Assembly: GCA_017882455.1 (NCBI GenBank)
Contig: JADGPL010000026.1
Coordinates: 1 to 41,316 of the forward strand
Reading direction: 5' to 3'
DNA length: 41,316 nucleotides
Source of the DNA: Solirubrobacteraceae bacterium
GTDB taxonomy: Bacteria > Actinomycetota > Thermoleophilia > Solirubrobacterales > Solirubrobacteraceae
Shown: in pieces, positions 33,860-41,316 of the stretch
Numbering within the stretch: the first letter of the stretch is position 1
Layout: the number at the start of each line of letters is the position of its first letter
The notes under the pieces: model-generated
The model's database searches: none
What the model saw: the letters and a program-made list of their open reading frames with translations, nothing else
Told to the model about the DNA's origin: nothing
Position numbers and translations under genes: made by a program

Positions 33860-34339
33860 GTGACTGACTTTCTTGACGAGAAGCGCCGCGAGATCACCGA
33901 TCGGCTCACAGAGCTGAAGCCCCTCGTGGACGAGTACAACCGCCTCGAGGCGGCCGCGTCGGCGCTCGCCGGAGTGGGCGGCTCGAGCGCTTCCGGCACT
34001 GCCACCGCCACTGCCACCACCGCCACCCGCCGCCGCGGACCGGGGCGTCCGCGTGGGTCGGTCAGCCGTGCGCGCGCGACGACCGCCGCCGCGCCGAAAG
34101 CTGCTCGCAAAAAAGCCGGACGCCCCGCCGGCAAAGGCCGTGCAGGACGCCGCAAAGGCAGCGGCACCAGGGCCGCCGAGGCCCTCTCGTTCGTGCAGGG
34201 ACAGCCCGGGATCACAATCCCCGAGCTCGCTGCCAAGATGGGCATCAAGCAGAACTACCTCTACCGGGTACTGCCCGGGCTCGAGCATGAAAGCAAGGTG
34301 GAGAAGCAGGGCCGCGGCTGGCACCCGAAGGCTGCCTAG
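33860..34339 (+). CDS. AT-hook and winged-helix DNA-binding protein (putative nucleoid-associated regulator)
   Basis: 159 residues. The N-terminal coiled coil (TDFLDEKRREITDRLTELKP, about 2-40) suggests oligomerisation. The middle is Ala/Thr/Arg-rich, with AT-hook cores RRRGPGRPRGS and KKAGRPAGKGRAG. The C-terminal 55 residues (AEALSFVQGQPGITIPELAA, MGIKQNYLYRVLPGLEHESK) look like a winged-helix domain. This design recalls nucleoid proteins such as Lsr2/H-NS in principle, but the sequence is not related to them as far as I can see. GTG 33860 is chosen over GTG 33842 because AAGAGG lies 9-10 bases upstream. Confidence 0.8.
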   Translation: MTDFLDEKRREITDRLTELKPLVDEYNRLEAAASALAGVGGSSASGTATATATTATRRRGPGRPRGSVSRARATTAAAPKAARKKAGRPAGKGRAGRRKGSGTRAAEALSFVQGQPGITIPELAAKMGIKQNYLYRVLPGLEHESKVEKQGRGWHPKAA

Positions 34340-34398
34340 CCTCGTCCTCCCTGGCGGCGTCCTCACTGATCGGCGATCGAAGGGATCCCCGATCGGTG

Positions 34399-34410
34399 AG
34401 CACATGTGCT
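34399..34410. repeat. 12-bp perfect palindrome in the gap before mdh
   Basis: AGCACATGTGCT reads the same on both strands, and a further half-site AGCACAT follows at once. It may be an operator. It lies 60 bases past the AT-hook gene stop. Confidence 0.4.
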
Positions 34411-34514
34411 GAGCACATTTCGCGAGCCTGCCTGCCCGCCTGCCTGCCGCCCCCGCAGGGTGTGCCCCGAAGGGGTACGTCCTTGCCAGGGTCGACGATC
34501 CGTCGGCCTTCCCT

Positions 34515-34562
34515 CCCAATAGGGTCGGGGGTCGGCCCAATAGGGTCGGTCGGCCGACCGAC
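34515..34562. repeat. 21-bp period direct repeat plus 18-bp perfect palindrome
   Basis: CCCAATAGGGTCGG occurs at 34515-34528 and 34536-34549. It is followed by the perfect palindrome GTCGGTCGGCCGACCGAC (34545-34562). The cluster fills the gap between the AT-hook gene and the mdh terminator. Confidence 0.6.
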
Positions 34563-34578
34563 AAAGAAGTTGAGAAAA

Positions 34579-34605
34579 GGGGCGCGGTCGTGATGACCGC
34601 GCCCC
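34579..34605 (-). terminator. Strong intrinsic terminator of mdh
   Basis: Perfect 11-bp GC-rich stem GGGGCGCGGTC / GACCGCGCCCC with a 5-base loop GTGAT. On the minus strand it is followed by TTTTCTCAACTTC. It lies 18 bases after the mdh stop codon. The plus-strand side also has a weaker CCTATTTG tail, so it may work in both directions. Confidence 0.85.
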
Positions 34606-34623
34606 TCCTATTTGCCCGTCTTG

Positions 34624-35607
34624 CTAGATCAGCCCCAGCTCTTTGACGGCGTCGCGCTCGCCGGTGAGCTCGGCCACGGAGGCGTCTATCTTCGAGCGCG
34701 AGAACTCGTCGAGCTCGAGACCCTGGACGATCTCGTACTCGCCCCCTGAGCAGGTGCAGGGGAAGCCGCTGATGAGACCCTCGGGCACGCCGTAGGAGCC
34801 GTCGGAGGGAACGCCCATGGAGACCCATGCTCGGTCGGTGCCGGCCACCCAGTCGCTCACGTGGTCGATGGCCGCGTTGGCCGCTGAGGCAGCCGAGGAG
34901 GCGCCGCGCGCCTCGATGACGGCGGCGCCGCGTTTGCCGACGTTGGGCAGGAACTCGTTCTCGATCCAGGCCTGGTCGTCGATGACGCCAGCGGCCAGGC
35001 GCCCGCCGACCTTGGCGTGGAAGAGGTCGGGATACATGGTCGGCGAGTGGTTGCCCCAGACGCCCATTTCGGAGATGTCTGTGACGGGCAGGTCGAGCTT
35101 GTTGGCGAGCTGGGCGATCGCGCGGTTGTGGTCCAGGCGCATCATCGAGGTGAAGCGCTCACGCGGGATGTCTGGCGCGTTGTTCATGGCGATCAGGCAG
35201 TTGGTGTTGGCTGGGTTGCCGACGACGAGCACCTTGACGTCCGCGGCGGCAACGGCGTTCAGGGCCTTGCCCTGGACTGTGAATATCTCACCGTTGGCGC
35301 TCAGCAGCTCGGCCCGCTCCATGCCCTTGGTGCGCGGGCGGGAACCGACGAGCAGCGCGACGTTGGTCCCGTCGAAGGCGTCGGCGGGATGATCGTGGAG
35401 GTCGAGGCCGGCGAGCAGCGGAAAGGCGCAGTCGATCAGCTCCATGGCCACGCCCTCGAGGGCGCCCATCGCCTGGGGGATCTCGAGCAGGCGCAGATCG
35501 ACGGGCTGCTCGGGACCGAGAAGCTGTCCGCTGGCGATGCGAAAGACGATGCTGTAGCCGATCTGTCCGGCTGCGCCGGTGACGGTCACTCGTACTGGAT
35601 TGCTCAC
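34624..35607 (-). CDS. mdh: Malate dehydrogenase
   Basis: 327 residues. It interconverts malate and oxaloacetate with NAD in the TCA cycle. Signatures: [19 protein letters not shown] (NAD site), [41 protein letters not shown] and [11 protein letters not shown] with the catalytic His. It is the cytosolic-type, actinobacterial/plant-like subgroup. GTG 35607 lies 12 bases after an AGGAG. A nearer ATG opens a 4-codon minicistron (ATGAATATTTCGTGA) whose TGA overlaps the GTG start. It follows icd by 63 bases and ends at the strong terminator. Confidence 0.96.
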   Translation of the reverse strand: MSNPVRVTVTGAAGQIGYSIVFRIASGQLLGPEQPVDLRLLEIPQAMGALEGVAMELIDCAFPLLAGLDLHDHPADAFDGTNVALLVGSRPRTKGMERAELLSANGEIFTVQGKALNAVAAADVKVLVVGNPANTNCLIAMNNAPDIPRERFTSMMRLDHNRAIAQLANKLDLPVTDISEMGVWGNHSPTMYPDLFHAKVGGRLAAGVIDDQAWIENEFLPNVGKRGAAVIEARGASSAASAANAAIDHVSDWVAGTDRAWVSMGVPSDGSYGVPEGLISGFPCTCSGGEYEIVQGLELDEFSRSKIDASVAELTGERDAVKELGLI

Positions 35608-35670
35608 GAAATATTCATCTCCTAATGGGTGCTGTGCGGTTGGAGGGTTTGCTCGGCAGAGATTGGCGCT

Positions 35671-36885
35671 CTAGGCGGCTGCGAGGCGCAGGTTCTGATC
35701 GATGGATGCGAGGAACTCCTGCGTCGTCTGCCACTCCTGATCGGAGCCGACCAGCAGCGCCAGGTCCTTGGTCATCTTTCCGCTTTCAACGGTATCCACG
35801 CACACCCGCTCGAGGGTCTCGGCAAAAGCGCTGACCTCCGGCGTGTCGTCCATGCGCCCGCGGGCGGCCAGGCCGCGCGTCCAGGCGAAGATCGAGGCGA
35901 TGGGGTTGGTGGAGGTGGGCTTGCCCTGCTGGTGCTGGCGATAGTGACGGGTGACGGTGCCGTGGGCGGCCTCTGCCTCGACGGTCTTGCCGTCGGCGGT
36001 CATCAGCACGCTCGTCATCAGCCCGAGCGAGCCGAAGCCCTGGGCGACCGTGTCCGATTGCACGTCCCCGTCGTAGTTCTTGCAGGCCCACAGATAGCCA
36101 CCTTCCCACTTCAGCGAGGCGGCCACCATGTCGTCGATGAGGCGGTGCTCGTAGGTGATGCCGGCCGCCTCGAAGTCGCTCTTGAACTCGGCCTCGTAGA
36201 CCTCTTCGAAGATGTCTTTGAAGCGACCGTCGTAGCGCTTGAGGATGGTGTTCTTGGTGGACAGGTACACGGGGTAGCCGCGGTCGAGCCCGTAGCGCAT
36301 GGAGGCCCGGGCGAAGTCGCGGATGGAGTCGTCGAGGTTGTACATCGCCATCGCGATCCCGCTGCTCGGGAAGTCATATACGTCGAGCTCGATCGGCTCC
36401 CCGGGGTCGCTGGGGGTGAAGGTGAGAGTGAGCTTGCCGGCGCCCGGGACCACCAGGTCGGTGGCGCGGTACTGGTCGCCGAAGGCGTGGCGGCCGATCA
36501 CGATCGGCTTCCTCCAGCCGGGGACCAGTCGGGGGATGTTGGAGATGACGATCGGCTCGCGGAAGATGACGCCGCCGAGGATGTTGCGGATGGTGCCGTT
36601 GGGCGAGCGGTACATCTCCCTGAGGCCGAACTCCTCCACGCGGGCCTCGTCTGGGGTGATCGTGGCGCACTTGACCCCGACCCCGTAGCGCTTGATCGCC
36701 TCTGCCGCTTCGACGGTGATCTCGTCGTGGGTCTCGTCGCGCCTCTCGATCCCGAGGTCGTAGTACTTCAGATCCACATCCAGGTAGGGGAGGATCAGCT
36801 GCTCCTTGATGAACGACCAGATGATTCGTGTCATCTCATCGCCGTCCAGCTCGACGACGGGGTTCTTCACCTTGATCTTGGCCAT
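35671..36885 (-). CDS. icd: NADP-dependent isocitrate dehydrogenase (eukaryotic-type, type II)
   Basis: 404 residues. It oxidises isocitrate to 2-oxoglutarate in the TCA cycle. The N-terminus [20 protein letters not shown], the segment [20 protein letters not shown] (substrate Ser/Asn/Arg) and [33 protein letters not shown] match the dimeric type II (eukaryote-like) NADP form rather than the monomeric actinobacterial form. It is the first gene of the icd-mdh operon. Start ATG 36885. Confidence 0.96.
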   Translation of the reverse strand: MAKIKVKNPVVELDGDEMTRIIWSFIKEQLILPYLDVDLKYYDLGIERRDETHDEITVEAAEAIKRYGVGVKCATITPDEARVEEFGLREMYRSPNGTIRNILGGVIFREPIVISNIPRLVPGWRKPIVIGRHAFGDQYRATDLVVPGAGKLTLTFTPSDPGEPIELDVYDFPSSGIAMAMYNLDDSIRDFARASMRYGLDRGYPVYLSTKNTILKRYDGRFKDIFEEVYEAEFKSDFEAAGITYEHRLIDDMVAASLKWEGGYLWACKNYDGDVQSDTVAQGFGSLGLMTSVLMTADGKTVEAEAAHGTVTRHYRQHQQGKPTSTNPIASIFAWTRGLAARGRMDDTPEVSAFAETLERVCVDTVESGKMTKDLALLVGSDQEWQTTQEFLASIDQNLRLAAA

Positions 36886-37028
36886 GTGCGGGTCCTAGCG
36901 TTGAGGGGTGGCCGATGCTATCCAAACGCGGAAAGACGACTTGGGAGACACGTCCGCTCCTCCCTCCCCCAACCCTGCCGGCGCCGGTCACGGACGTCTG
37001 TCGAGTTGCGCCGCAGGACCGCGGGCGC

Positions 37029-38132
37029 TCAGCGATTCCAGCTCGCCTGCGAGCCATGGGCGACCAGCACGCGCGGGCGCCCGCCGGCGAAGGGGACCGT
37101 TGCCACCCGTCCATCGGAGGGAGGGCCCTCGAAGCCCTTTTCGTCGATCAGCAGGGTGGCGCCGTCGCGGGAGAGGCCGGCCCCCTGCACGGGCTGGCCG
37201 CGGACGGTGATGTGGTGCGTGCGCCCCGAGGCGACGCCCACGGTCCACGCTTCGCTCGTGTCCTGGCCCTCGTACTCGGCGAGCAGCCGGCTGCCGCTGC
37301 CTGAGAACGCGAGCGGGACGAGGCCGGAGACGAGCGAGGGCACACGCACGTCGGTGAGCCTGCGCGCCCGCCCGCCGCCCGTGGGCGACAGCCAGATCTG
37401 AAACACGGACGCGTCGTTGCGGCGCAGGCGCTCGCGGTCGTAGGCGATGTAGCGCGGTCCCCAGACCGGGTTGAGGCTGCGCCCGTCATGGGTGAGCTGT
37501 CTCGGCGCCAGCCCGTTGGGCATCCAGGTGTAGAGGTTGGTGGGCGCCGAGAGCAGGAGCGAGGGAGCGCGGGCGAACACCAGCTCCTCGCTTTCCTCGG
37601 GGGCGAAGCTCGCGCCGTAGATCTGCCCGTGGGCGATCGTGGTGACGGTGCCGGTCAGCGTGTCGAGCACGCCCAGGCCGGAGCGCTTGGCGATGTTGGT
37701 CACTGCTGTGGACTGCAATGAGACGGCGAGGTAACGCGAGTCGAATGACCACGCGAGCGGCGTGGCCGTGGCGGTGGCGAGGCTCAGGAACAGGCGTGGG
37801 CGTGCGCCGGAGATGCCATAGATGGCCAGCGACGGACCCTCTTCGGAGTTGGCGCTCGCGCCGAACAGCGCCGCTGCCACGCTCTGGCCGTCAGGGGACA
37901 CGAGCGGCTCGCCGCCGGCTCCGAGGCGCCTGGGTTCGCTGCCGTCGGCCTGGGCCACCCACACGGCCAGTGGCGAGCGGGCGGTCCCGGTGACGTAAGC
38001 CAGCTGCGGCGGGTGGGGCGCCGGTGGCGAGCGCGGGGTTTCCGCACGCGCGGAGGGCATCGCGGCCGCACAGGCCACCAGGCCGGCGGTGGCCACCAGC
38101 GCCCTGCCCCGGTAGCGCCCGCGCGAGTGCAT
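37029..38132 (-). CDS. Secreted TolB/PD40-like beta-propeller protein
   Basis: 367 residues from ATG 38132. The signal peptide is RGRALVATAGLVACAAAMPSARA. The mature part holds repeated PD40-like strands: VWVAQADGSEPRRLGAGGEP, LVSPDGQSVAA, YTWMPNGLAPRQLTHDGRSL, IWLSPTGGGRARRLTDVRV and GLSRDGATLLI, the DG-S/T pattern of six-bladed propellers. No enzymatic domain is attached, so it probably binds a partner or ligand outside the membrane. It lies 143 bases upstream of icd on the same strand and is divergent from the AidB-like gene. Confidence 0.87.
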   Translation of the reverse strand: MHSRGRYRGRALVATAGLVACAAAMPSARAETPRSPPAPHPPQLAYVTGTARSPLAVWVAQADGSEPRRLGAGGEPLVSPDGQSVAAALFGASANSEEGPSLAIYGISGARPRLFLSLATATATPLAWSFDSRYLAVSLQSTAVTNIAKRSGLGVLDTLTGTVTTIAHGQIYGASFAPEESEELVFARAPSLLLSAPTNLYTWMPNGLAPRQLTHDGRSLNPVWGPRYIAYDRERLRRNDASVFQIWLSPTGGGRARRLTDVRVPSLVSGLVPLAFSGSGSRLLAEYEGQDTSEAWTVGVASGRTHHITVRGQPVQGAGLSRDGATLLIDEKGFEGPPSDGRVATVPFAGGRPRVLVAHGSQASWNR

Positions 38133-38194
38133 CGCTCGGGAGGCTACACCGGGGGTCGCTCGCAGGCCCGCGATCTCTGCTTCACTGTTACACG

Positions 38195-39898
38195 ATGGCC
38201 AGCACGGTCTCGCAACCTGCGCGTGGGGACACACCGTGGCATACGCACACGGTGTTCAACCAGGCGCCGCCGCTGGAGGGTCTGGACGTCTTCTCCAGCA
38301 ACCTCCCGCTCGTGGAGGCCGTGGGGCGCGAGGGCGCCGGCTGGGTCACTGAGCGCGCCTCGGCGCTCGGACGCGTGGTGGGCGGCGACCCGCAGCAGTC
38401 GTGGGGCCGCCTGGCCAACGAGAACAAGCCGGTGCTGCACACGCACGACCGCTACGGCAACCGCATCGACGAGGTCGAGTTCCACCCGGCGTGGCACAAA
38501 TTGATGACGCTGGGCGTGGAGCACGAGCTGCACTCGCTGCCGTGGACGAGCGAGGAGCCCTTCGCGCACACGGCGCGGGCGGCCATGTACATGACGGCCA
38601 TGCAGGCCGAGGCCGGCTTCGCGTGCCCGATCACGATGACCTTCGCGGTGGTGCCAGCCCTGCGGGCCCAGCCCGAGCTTGCGGCCGAGTGGGAGCCGCT
38701 GATCACATCCACGAGCTATGACCCCCGCTCGATACCGGCATCCGAGAAGGGCTCGGCGATCGCGGGGATGGCGATGACCGAGAAGCAGGGCGGCTCGGAC
38801 GTACGCGCCAACACCACCGTGGCCACGCCCCTGAACGGCGGCGGCGCGGGCGCAGAGCACGAGCTCGTCGGGCACAAGTGGTTCTGCTCGGCGCCCCAAT
38901 CCGATCTCTTCCTCGTGCTCGCCCAGACAGAGGACGGCCTCTCCTGCTTCCTGATGCCCCGCATCCTCCCGGACGGCTCCCGCAACGCCATGCACATCCA
39001 GCGCCTGAAGGACAAGCTCGGCAACCACTCGAACGCGTCGAGCGAGATCGAGCTGCACGGAGCCTGGGCGCGAATGGTGGGGGAGCCGGGGCGCGGGGTG
39101 CCGACGATCATCGAGATGGTCGGGCACACGCGCCTGGACTGCGTGATCGGAAGCGCCGCCGGGATGCGCGCGGGCGTGGTCGCAGCCACCTGGCACGCGG
39201 CCCACCGCAGCGCCTTCGGCAAGACCCTGATCGACCAGCCGCTGATGCGAAACGTGCTCGCCGACCTGTGCCTGGAGTCCGAGGCGACCACCGCCCTGGC
39301 CATGCGCCTGGCCCGCGCCTACGACGAGGCCCACCTCGACGCCGAGGCGGGCGAGGACTCGAGCGACGCCCAGCTGTTCAAGCGCCTGGCCACAGCCGTG
39401 GGCAAGTACTGGACCTGCAAGCGCGCCCCCAACCACGCCTTCGAGTCGCTCGAGTGCCTGGGCGGTGCCGGCTACGTCGAGGAGACGGGGATGCCGCGCC
39501 TCTACCGCGAGGCTCCGCTGGCCTCCATCTGGGAGGGCTCGGGCAACGTCATGAGCCTCGACGTGCTGCGCGCGCTCTCCCGCTCGCCGCGCTCCCTGGA
39601 GGTGTTCGTGGCCGAGGTCGAGCAGGCGGCCGGCGCCGACGCGCGCCTGGACGCGGCCCTGTCGAAGCTGAAGGCCCAGTTCGCCGATCCGGGCACCCTG
39701 GAGAGCCGCGCCCGGCGGGTGGTCGAATCGATGGCCCTGTGCCTGCAGGGCTCGCTGCTAGTCCGCAATGGGCCGCCGGCCGTGGCCGATGCCTTCTGCG
39801 CCTCGCGACTGGGCGGCGACGGCGGCCTGGAGTACGGCACGCTGCCTGCGGGCGTGGACTTCGAGAGCATCATCGCCCGCTCGCGCCCGCAGCTCTGA
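38195..39898 (+). CDS. aidB: AidB-like acyl-CoA dehydrogenase
   Basis: 567 residues. FAD-binding acyl-CoA dehydrogenase of the AidB branch: an N-terminal helical region with TVFNQAPPLEGLDVF, the FAD-binding MAMTEKQGGSDVRANTTVA, HKWFCSAPQSDLFLVLAQ, and C-terminal LECLGGAGYVEETGMPRLYREAPLASIWEGSGNVMSLDVLRAL. E. coli AidB (541 residues) binds DNA and is linked to protection from alkylation; its activity as a dehydrogenase is debated. ATG 38195 gives an N-terminus matching the family. No adaptive-response regulator (ada) is nearby. Confidence 0.93.
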   Translation: MASTVSQPARGDTPWHTHTVFNQAPPLEGLDVFSSNLPLVEAVGREGAGWVTERASALGRVVGGDPQQSWGRLANENKPVLHTHDRYGNRIDEVEFHPAWHKLMTLGVEHELHSLPWTSEEPFAHTARAAMYMTAMQAEAGFACPITMTFAVVPALRAQPELAAEWEPLITSTSYDPRSIPASEKGSAIAGMAMTEKQGGSDVRANTTVATPLNGGGAGAEHELVGHKWFCSAPQSDLFLVLAQTEDGLSCFLMPRILPDGSRNAMHIQRLKDKLGNHSNASSEIELHGAWARMVGEPGRGVPTIIEMVGHTRLDCVIGSAAGMRAGVVAATWHAAHRSAFGKTLIDQPLMRNVLADLCLESEATTALAMRLARAYDEAHLDAEAGEDSSDAQLFKRLATAVGKYWTCKRAPNHAFESLECLGGAGYVEETGMPRLYREAPLASIWEGSGNVMSLDVLRALSRSPRSLEVFVAEVEQAAGADARLDAALSKLKAQFADPGTLESRARRVVESMALCLQGSLLVRNGPPAVADAFCASRLGGDGGLEYGTLPAGVDFESIIARSRPQL

Positions 39899-40041
39899 TC
39901 GCCGGCTTCGGCCTTTGAGGAGCGCCGGAACAACAACGTCCAAATCGTCGAGCGCCTGACGCTATTCCTCATGCTCGCGCTCAGCTCGCTGGTCCTCGAG
40001 ACTGCCGGTCTGGCGACAGCTGCGGCGCTAAGCTCTTAGAG

Positions 40042-40209
40042 ATGTCGGCTCCTCCCCCAAAAAGCCCTTCTACACCGCCCAATCCAACCAGCGTGCCAAA
40101 GCCGGGTTCGGTGCCCAAGCTTCCCCAGACGATCTTCAACCTCGAGAAGCCAGGCAGCTTGGGCAATGCCCGCAAGTGGCACGCGCCTGGTCGCCGCAGT
40201 CGCGGCTAA
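40042..40209 (+). CDS. Possible small proline-rich basic protein
   Basis: 55 residues from ATG 40042 to TAA 40207-40209, in the 376-base gap after the AidB-like gene. The N-terminal half is Pro/Ser/Lys-rich (PPPKSPSTPPNPTSVPKPGS); the end, QTIFNLEKPGSLGNARKWHA then PGRRSRG, looks like conserved-type small-protein sequence. GC at third positions is lower than in neighbours, and the ribosome binding site is weak. It might be real or chance. The flanking 39899-40041 and 40210-40274 show nothing firm. Confidence 0.4.
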   Translation: MSAPPPKSPSTPPNPTSVPKPGSVPKLPQTIFNLEKPGSLGNARKWHAPGRRSRG

Positions 40210-40274
40210 GCAGCCATACGGCCGTCGGGGCCGCAGCGTGGCAGCCCCTCTGAAGAGCCCTTGGTGGGCCTACC

Positions 40275-41316
40275 ATGAACGTGATGCCCAGACGCACGAA
40301 CCTCCAGCTGGCACGCATCTTCGGCATCCGCGTCGGGGTCAGCTACAGCTGGTTCATCGTCCTCTTCTTCCTGATCTACTACCTCTCCAAGTACTTCCAC
40401 GAAGTGCTCGGGGGCTCGCAGAGCACCGCCTACGCGGTCGCCGTGGCGGCGGCGCTCGGATACTTCGCCTCCCTGATCCTCCACGAGCTCGGCCACGCGC
40501 TTGCGGCCCGCCGTCTCGGCATTCCCATCGCCGGCATCGACCTGTGGTTCTTCGGCGGCCTCTCGCAGATGCGCCGCGAGCCCCAGAACGCCGGCGAGGA
40601 GCTCAAGATCGCGGCGGCCGGGCCGGCGGTCACGCTGGGGCTGTTCGCGATCTGCCTCCTCGCCGGAACGCTCGTTGCCTCGAGCGGGCGCTTCACCGAC
40701 GTCGCCCTCACCCGCGAGGGCTTCACCACCACCCCCGCCCTCGCCCTGATCGGCTGGCTGGGCTTCATCAACGCGCTGCTGTTCCTGTTCAACATCATTC
40801 CCGCCTTTCCCCTCGACGGCGGGCGCATCGCCCGTGCCGTGATCTGGTGGCGCACCGGCGATCGCAACCGCGCCACCCTCGCCACCGGTCGCACCGGGCA
40901 GCTGTTCGCGCTGGCCGTGGGCGCGCTCGGCGTGGCCGAGTTCGCGAGCAACGGCTCCTTCCTGGCGCTGGCGACCCTGATGCTCGCCTTCTTCCTCTAC
41001 CAGGCCGCCGGCGCCGCCGTCGTCCAGGGCGCCCTCGGCAGGCGCATCCAGAACGTGACCGTCGGCGACATCATGGACCGCGAGCCCGTCACCATCCCCG
41101 CCGAGGCCACGCTGCTCGACGCCCAGGAGCAGTTCTTCCTGCGCTACCGCTGGCCCTGGTTCGCCGTCGTGGATCCGGCCCACCACTTCCTCGGGGTGGT
41201 CCGCCAGCAGCGGATCGAGAGCGAGATCGCCGCCGGCCGCCCCGCCCTGCCCGTGATCGACGTGCTCGAGCCGGACATGCCCGTGCGGATCGGCCAGGAG
41301 GCGCCTCTGGAAACCC
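40275..41316 (+). CDS. Site-2 protease (M50) with C-terminal CBS region, 3' end cut by window
   Basis: At least 347 residues, open to the window end. The zinc-metalloprotease motif HEXXH appears as LILHELGHALAAR (about residue 73-85). The second metal motif is NIIPAFPLDGGRIARA. Several membrane helices surround these (SYSWFIVLFFLIYYL, ALGYFASLI, AAAGPAVTLGLFAICLLAG, FLALATLMLAFFLY). After the last helix, a CBS-like region starts (VGDIMDREPVTIPAEATLLDAQEQFF). M50 proteases cleave within membranes, for example anti-sigma factors. ATG 40275 is chosen; GTG 40281 and ATG 40284 are close alternatives. Confidence 0.92.
   Translation, partial: MNVMPRRTNLQLARIFGIRVGVSYSWFIVLFFLIYYLSKYFHEVLGGSQSTAYAVAVAAALGYFASLILHELGHALAARRLGIPIAGIDLWFFGGLSQMRREPQNAGEELKIAAAGPAVTLGLFAICLLAGTLVASSGRFTDVALTREGFTTTPALALIGWLGFINALLFLFNIIPAFPLDGGRIARAVIWWRTGDRNRATLATGRTGQLFALAVGALGVAEFASNGSFLALATLMLAFFLYQAAGAAVVQGALGRRIQNVTVGDIMDREPVTIPAEATLLDAQEQFFLRYRWPWFAVVDPAHHFLGVVRQQRIESEIAAGRPALPVIDVLEPDMPVRIGQEAPLET

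Noticed and set aside
39971-40039. 22-residue hydrophobic frame (MLALSSLVLETAGLATA...) before the 40042 gene
   Set aside because: Too short, no ribosome binding site and no recognisable role; expected by chance in GC-rich sequence.

Overview
The window is GC-rich, densely coded bacterial chromosome with strong G/C preference at third codon positions. Gene content and order point to a high-GC actinobacterium, most likely a deep-branching Thermoleophilia/Solirubrobacterales-type lineage; this placement is inference, since no rRNA is present. Established synteny supports it. The minus-strand blocks rsmI-metG-tatD-rsmA(ksgA)-ispE and tRNA-Gln-glmU-prs-rplY-pth-mfd-eno-divIC/ftsB, with ppx nearby, match the neighbourhood known from Mycobacterium tuberculosis (roughly Rv1003 to Rv1026). 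Here rpfB is missing between tatD and rsmA, and a parvulin-type lipoprotein sits between mfd and eno.

Layout. 1-3.3 kb: tail of an unknown gene, tRNA-fMet with a terminator, a Ppx/GppA phosphatase, an IlvG-type thiamine diphosphate enzyme and tRNA-Leu(TAA). 3.4-9.6 kb: an unusual ECF sigma factor carrying a zinc anti-sigma-like motif, a membrane helix and a Pro/Thr tail; a three-gene operon (zinc-ribbon rhomboid-like protein, stand-alone RAM protein, small membrane protein); a DUF2090 aldolase-like protein, csrA and three conserved unknowns. 9.6-21.6 kb: division, glycolysis, repair, translation and precursor genes (ftsB/divIC, eno, PPIase, mfd, pth, rplY, two unknowns, prs, glmU, tRNA-Gln). 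21.8-28.8 kb: a secreted CAP-domain protein, then a tightly coupled operon rsmI>metG>tatD>rsmA>ispE>small membrane protein>PucR regulator, with 4-base start/stop overlaps at three junctions. 28.8-34.6 kb: an LCP cell-wall ligase, a cysteine-less FmdB protein, a TetR regulator with two small genes, an NAD(P)-binding epimerase-like protein, an SRPBCC protein and an AT-hook DNA-binding protein. 34.6-41.3 kb: mdh and icd, a secreted beta-propeller protein, an AidB-like acyl-CoA dehydrogenase, a possible small gene and a site-2-protease cut by the window end.

Most unusual signals. (1) A palindromic repeat with arms GGTGTAT/ATACACC occurs three times: twice as an identical 36-base tandem unit beside the FmdB stop codon, and once, diverged, in frame inside pth, where it lies in an extra segment of about 30 residues. 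(2) A second family of CG-alternating palindromes occurs after ppx, inside mfd and inside the LCP gene, again in frame. Together they suggest small palindromic elements that tolerate insertion into essential genes. (3) pth has no usable ATG/GTG/TTG upstream of its conserved N-terminus and appears to start at CTG behind a good ribosome binding site. (4) Several genes look leaderless, with a -10-like hexamer 6-7 bases before the start codon.
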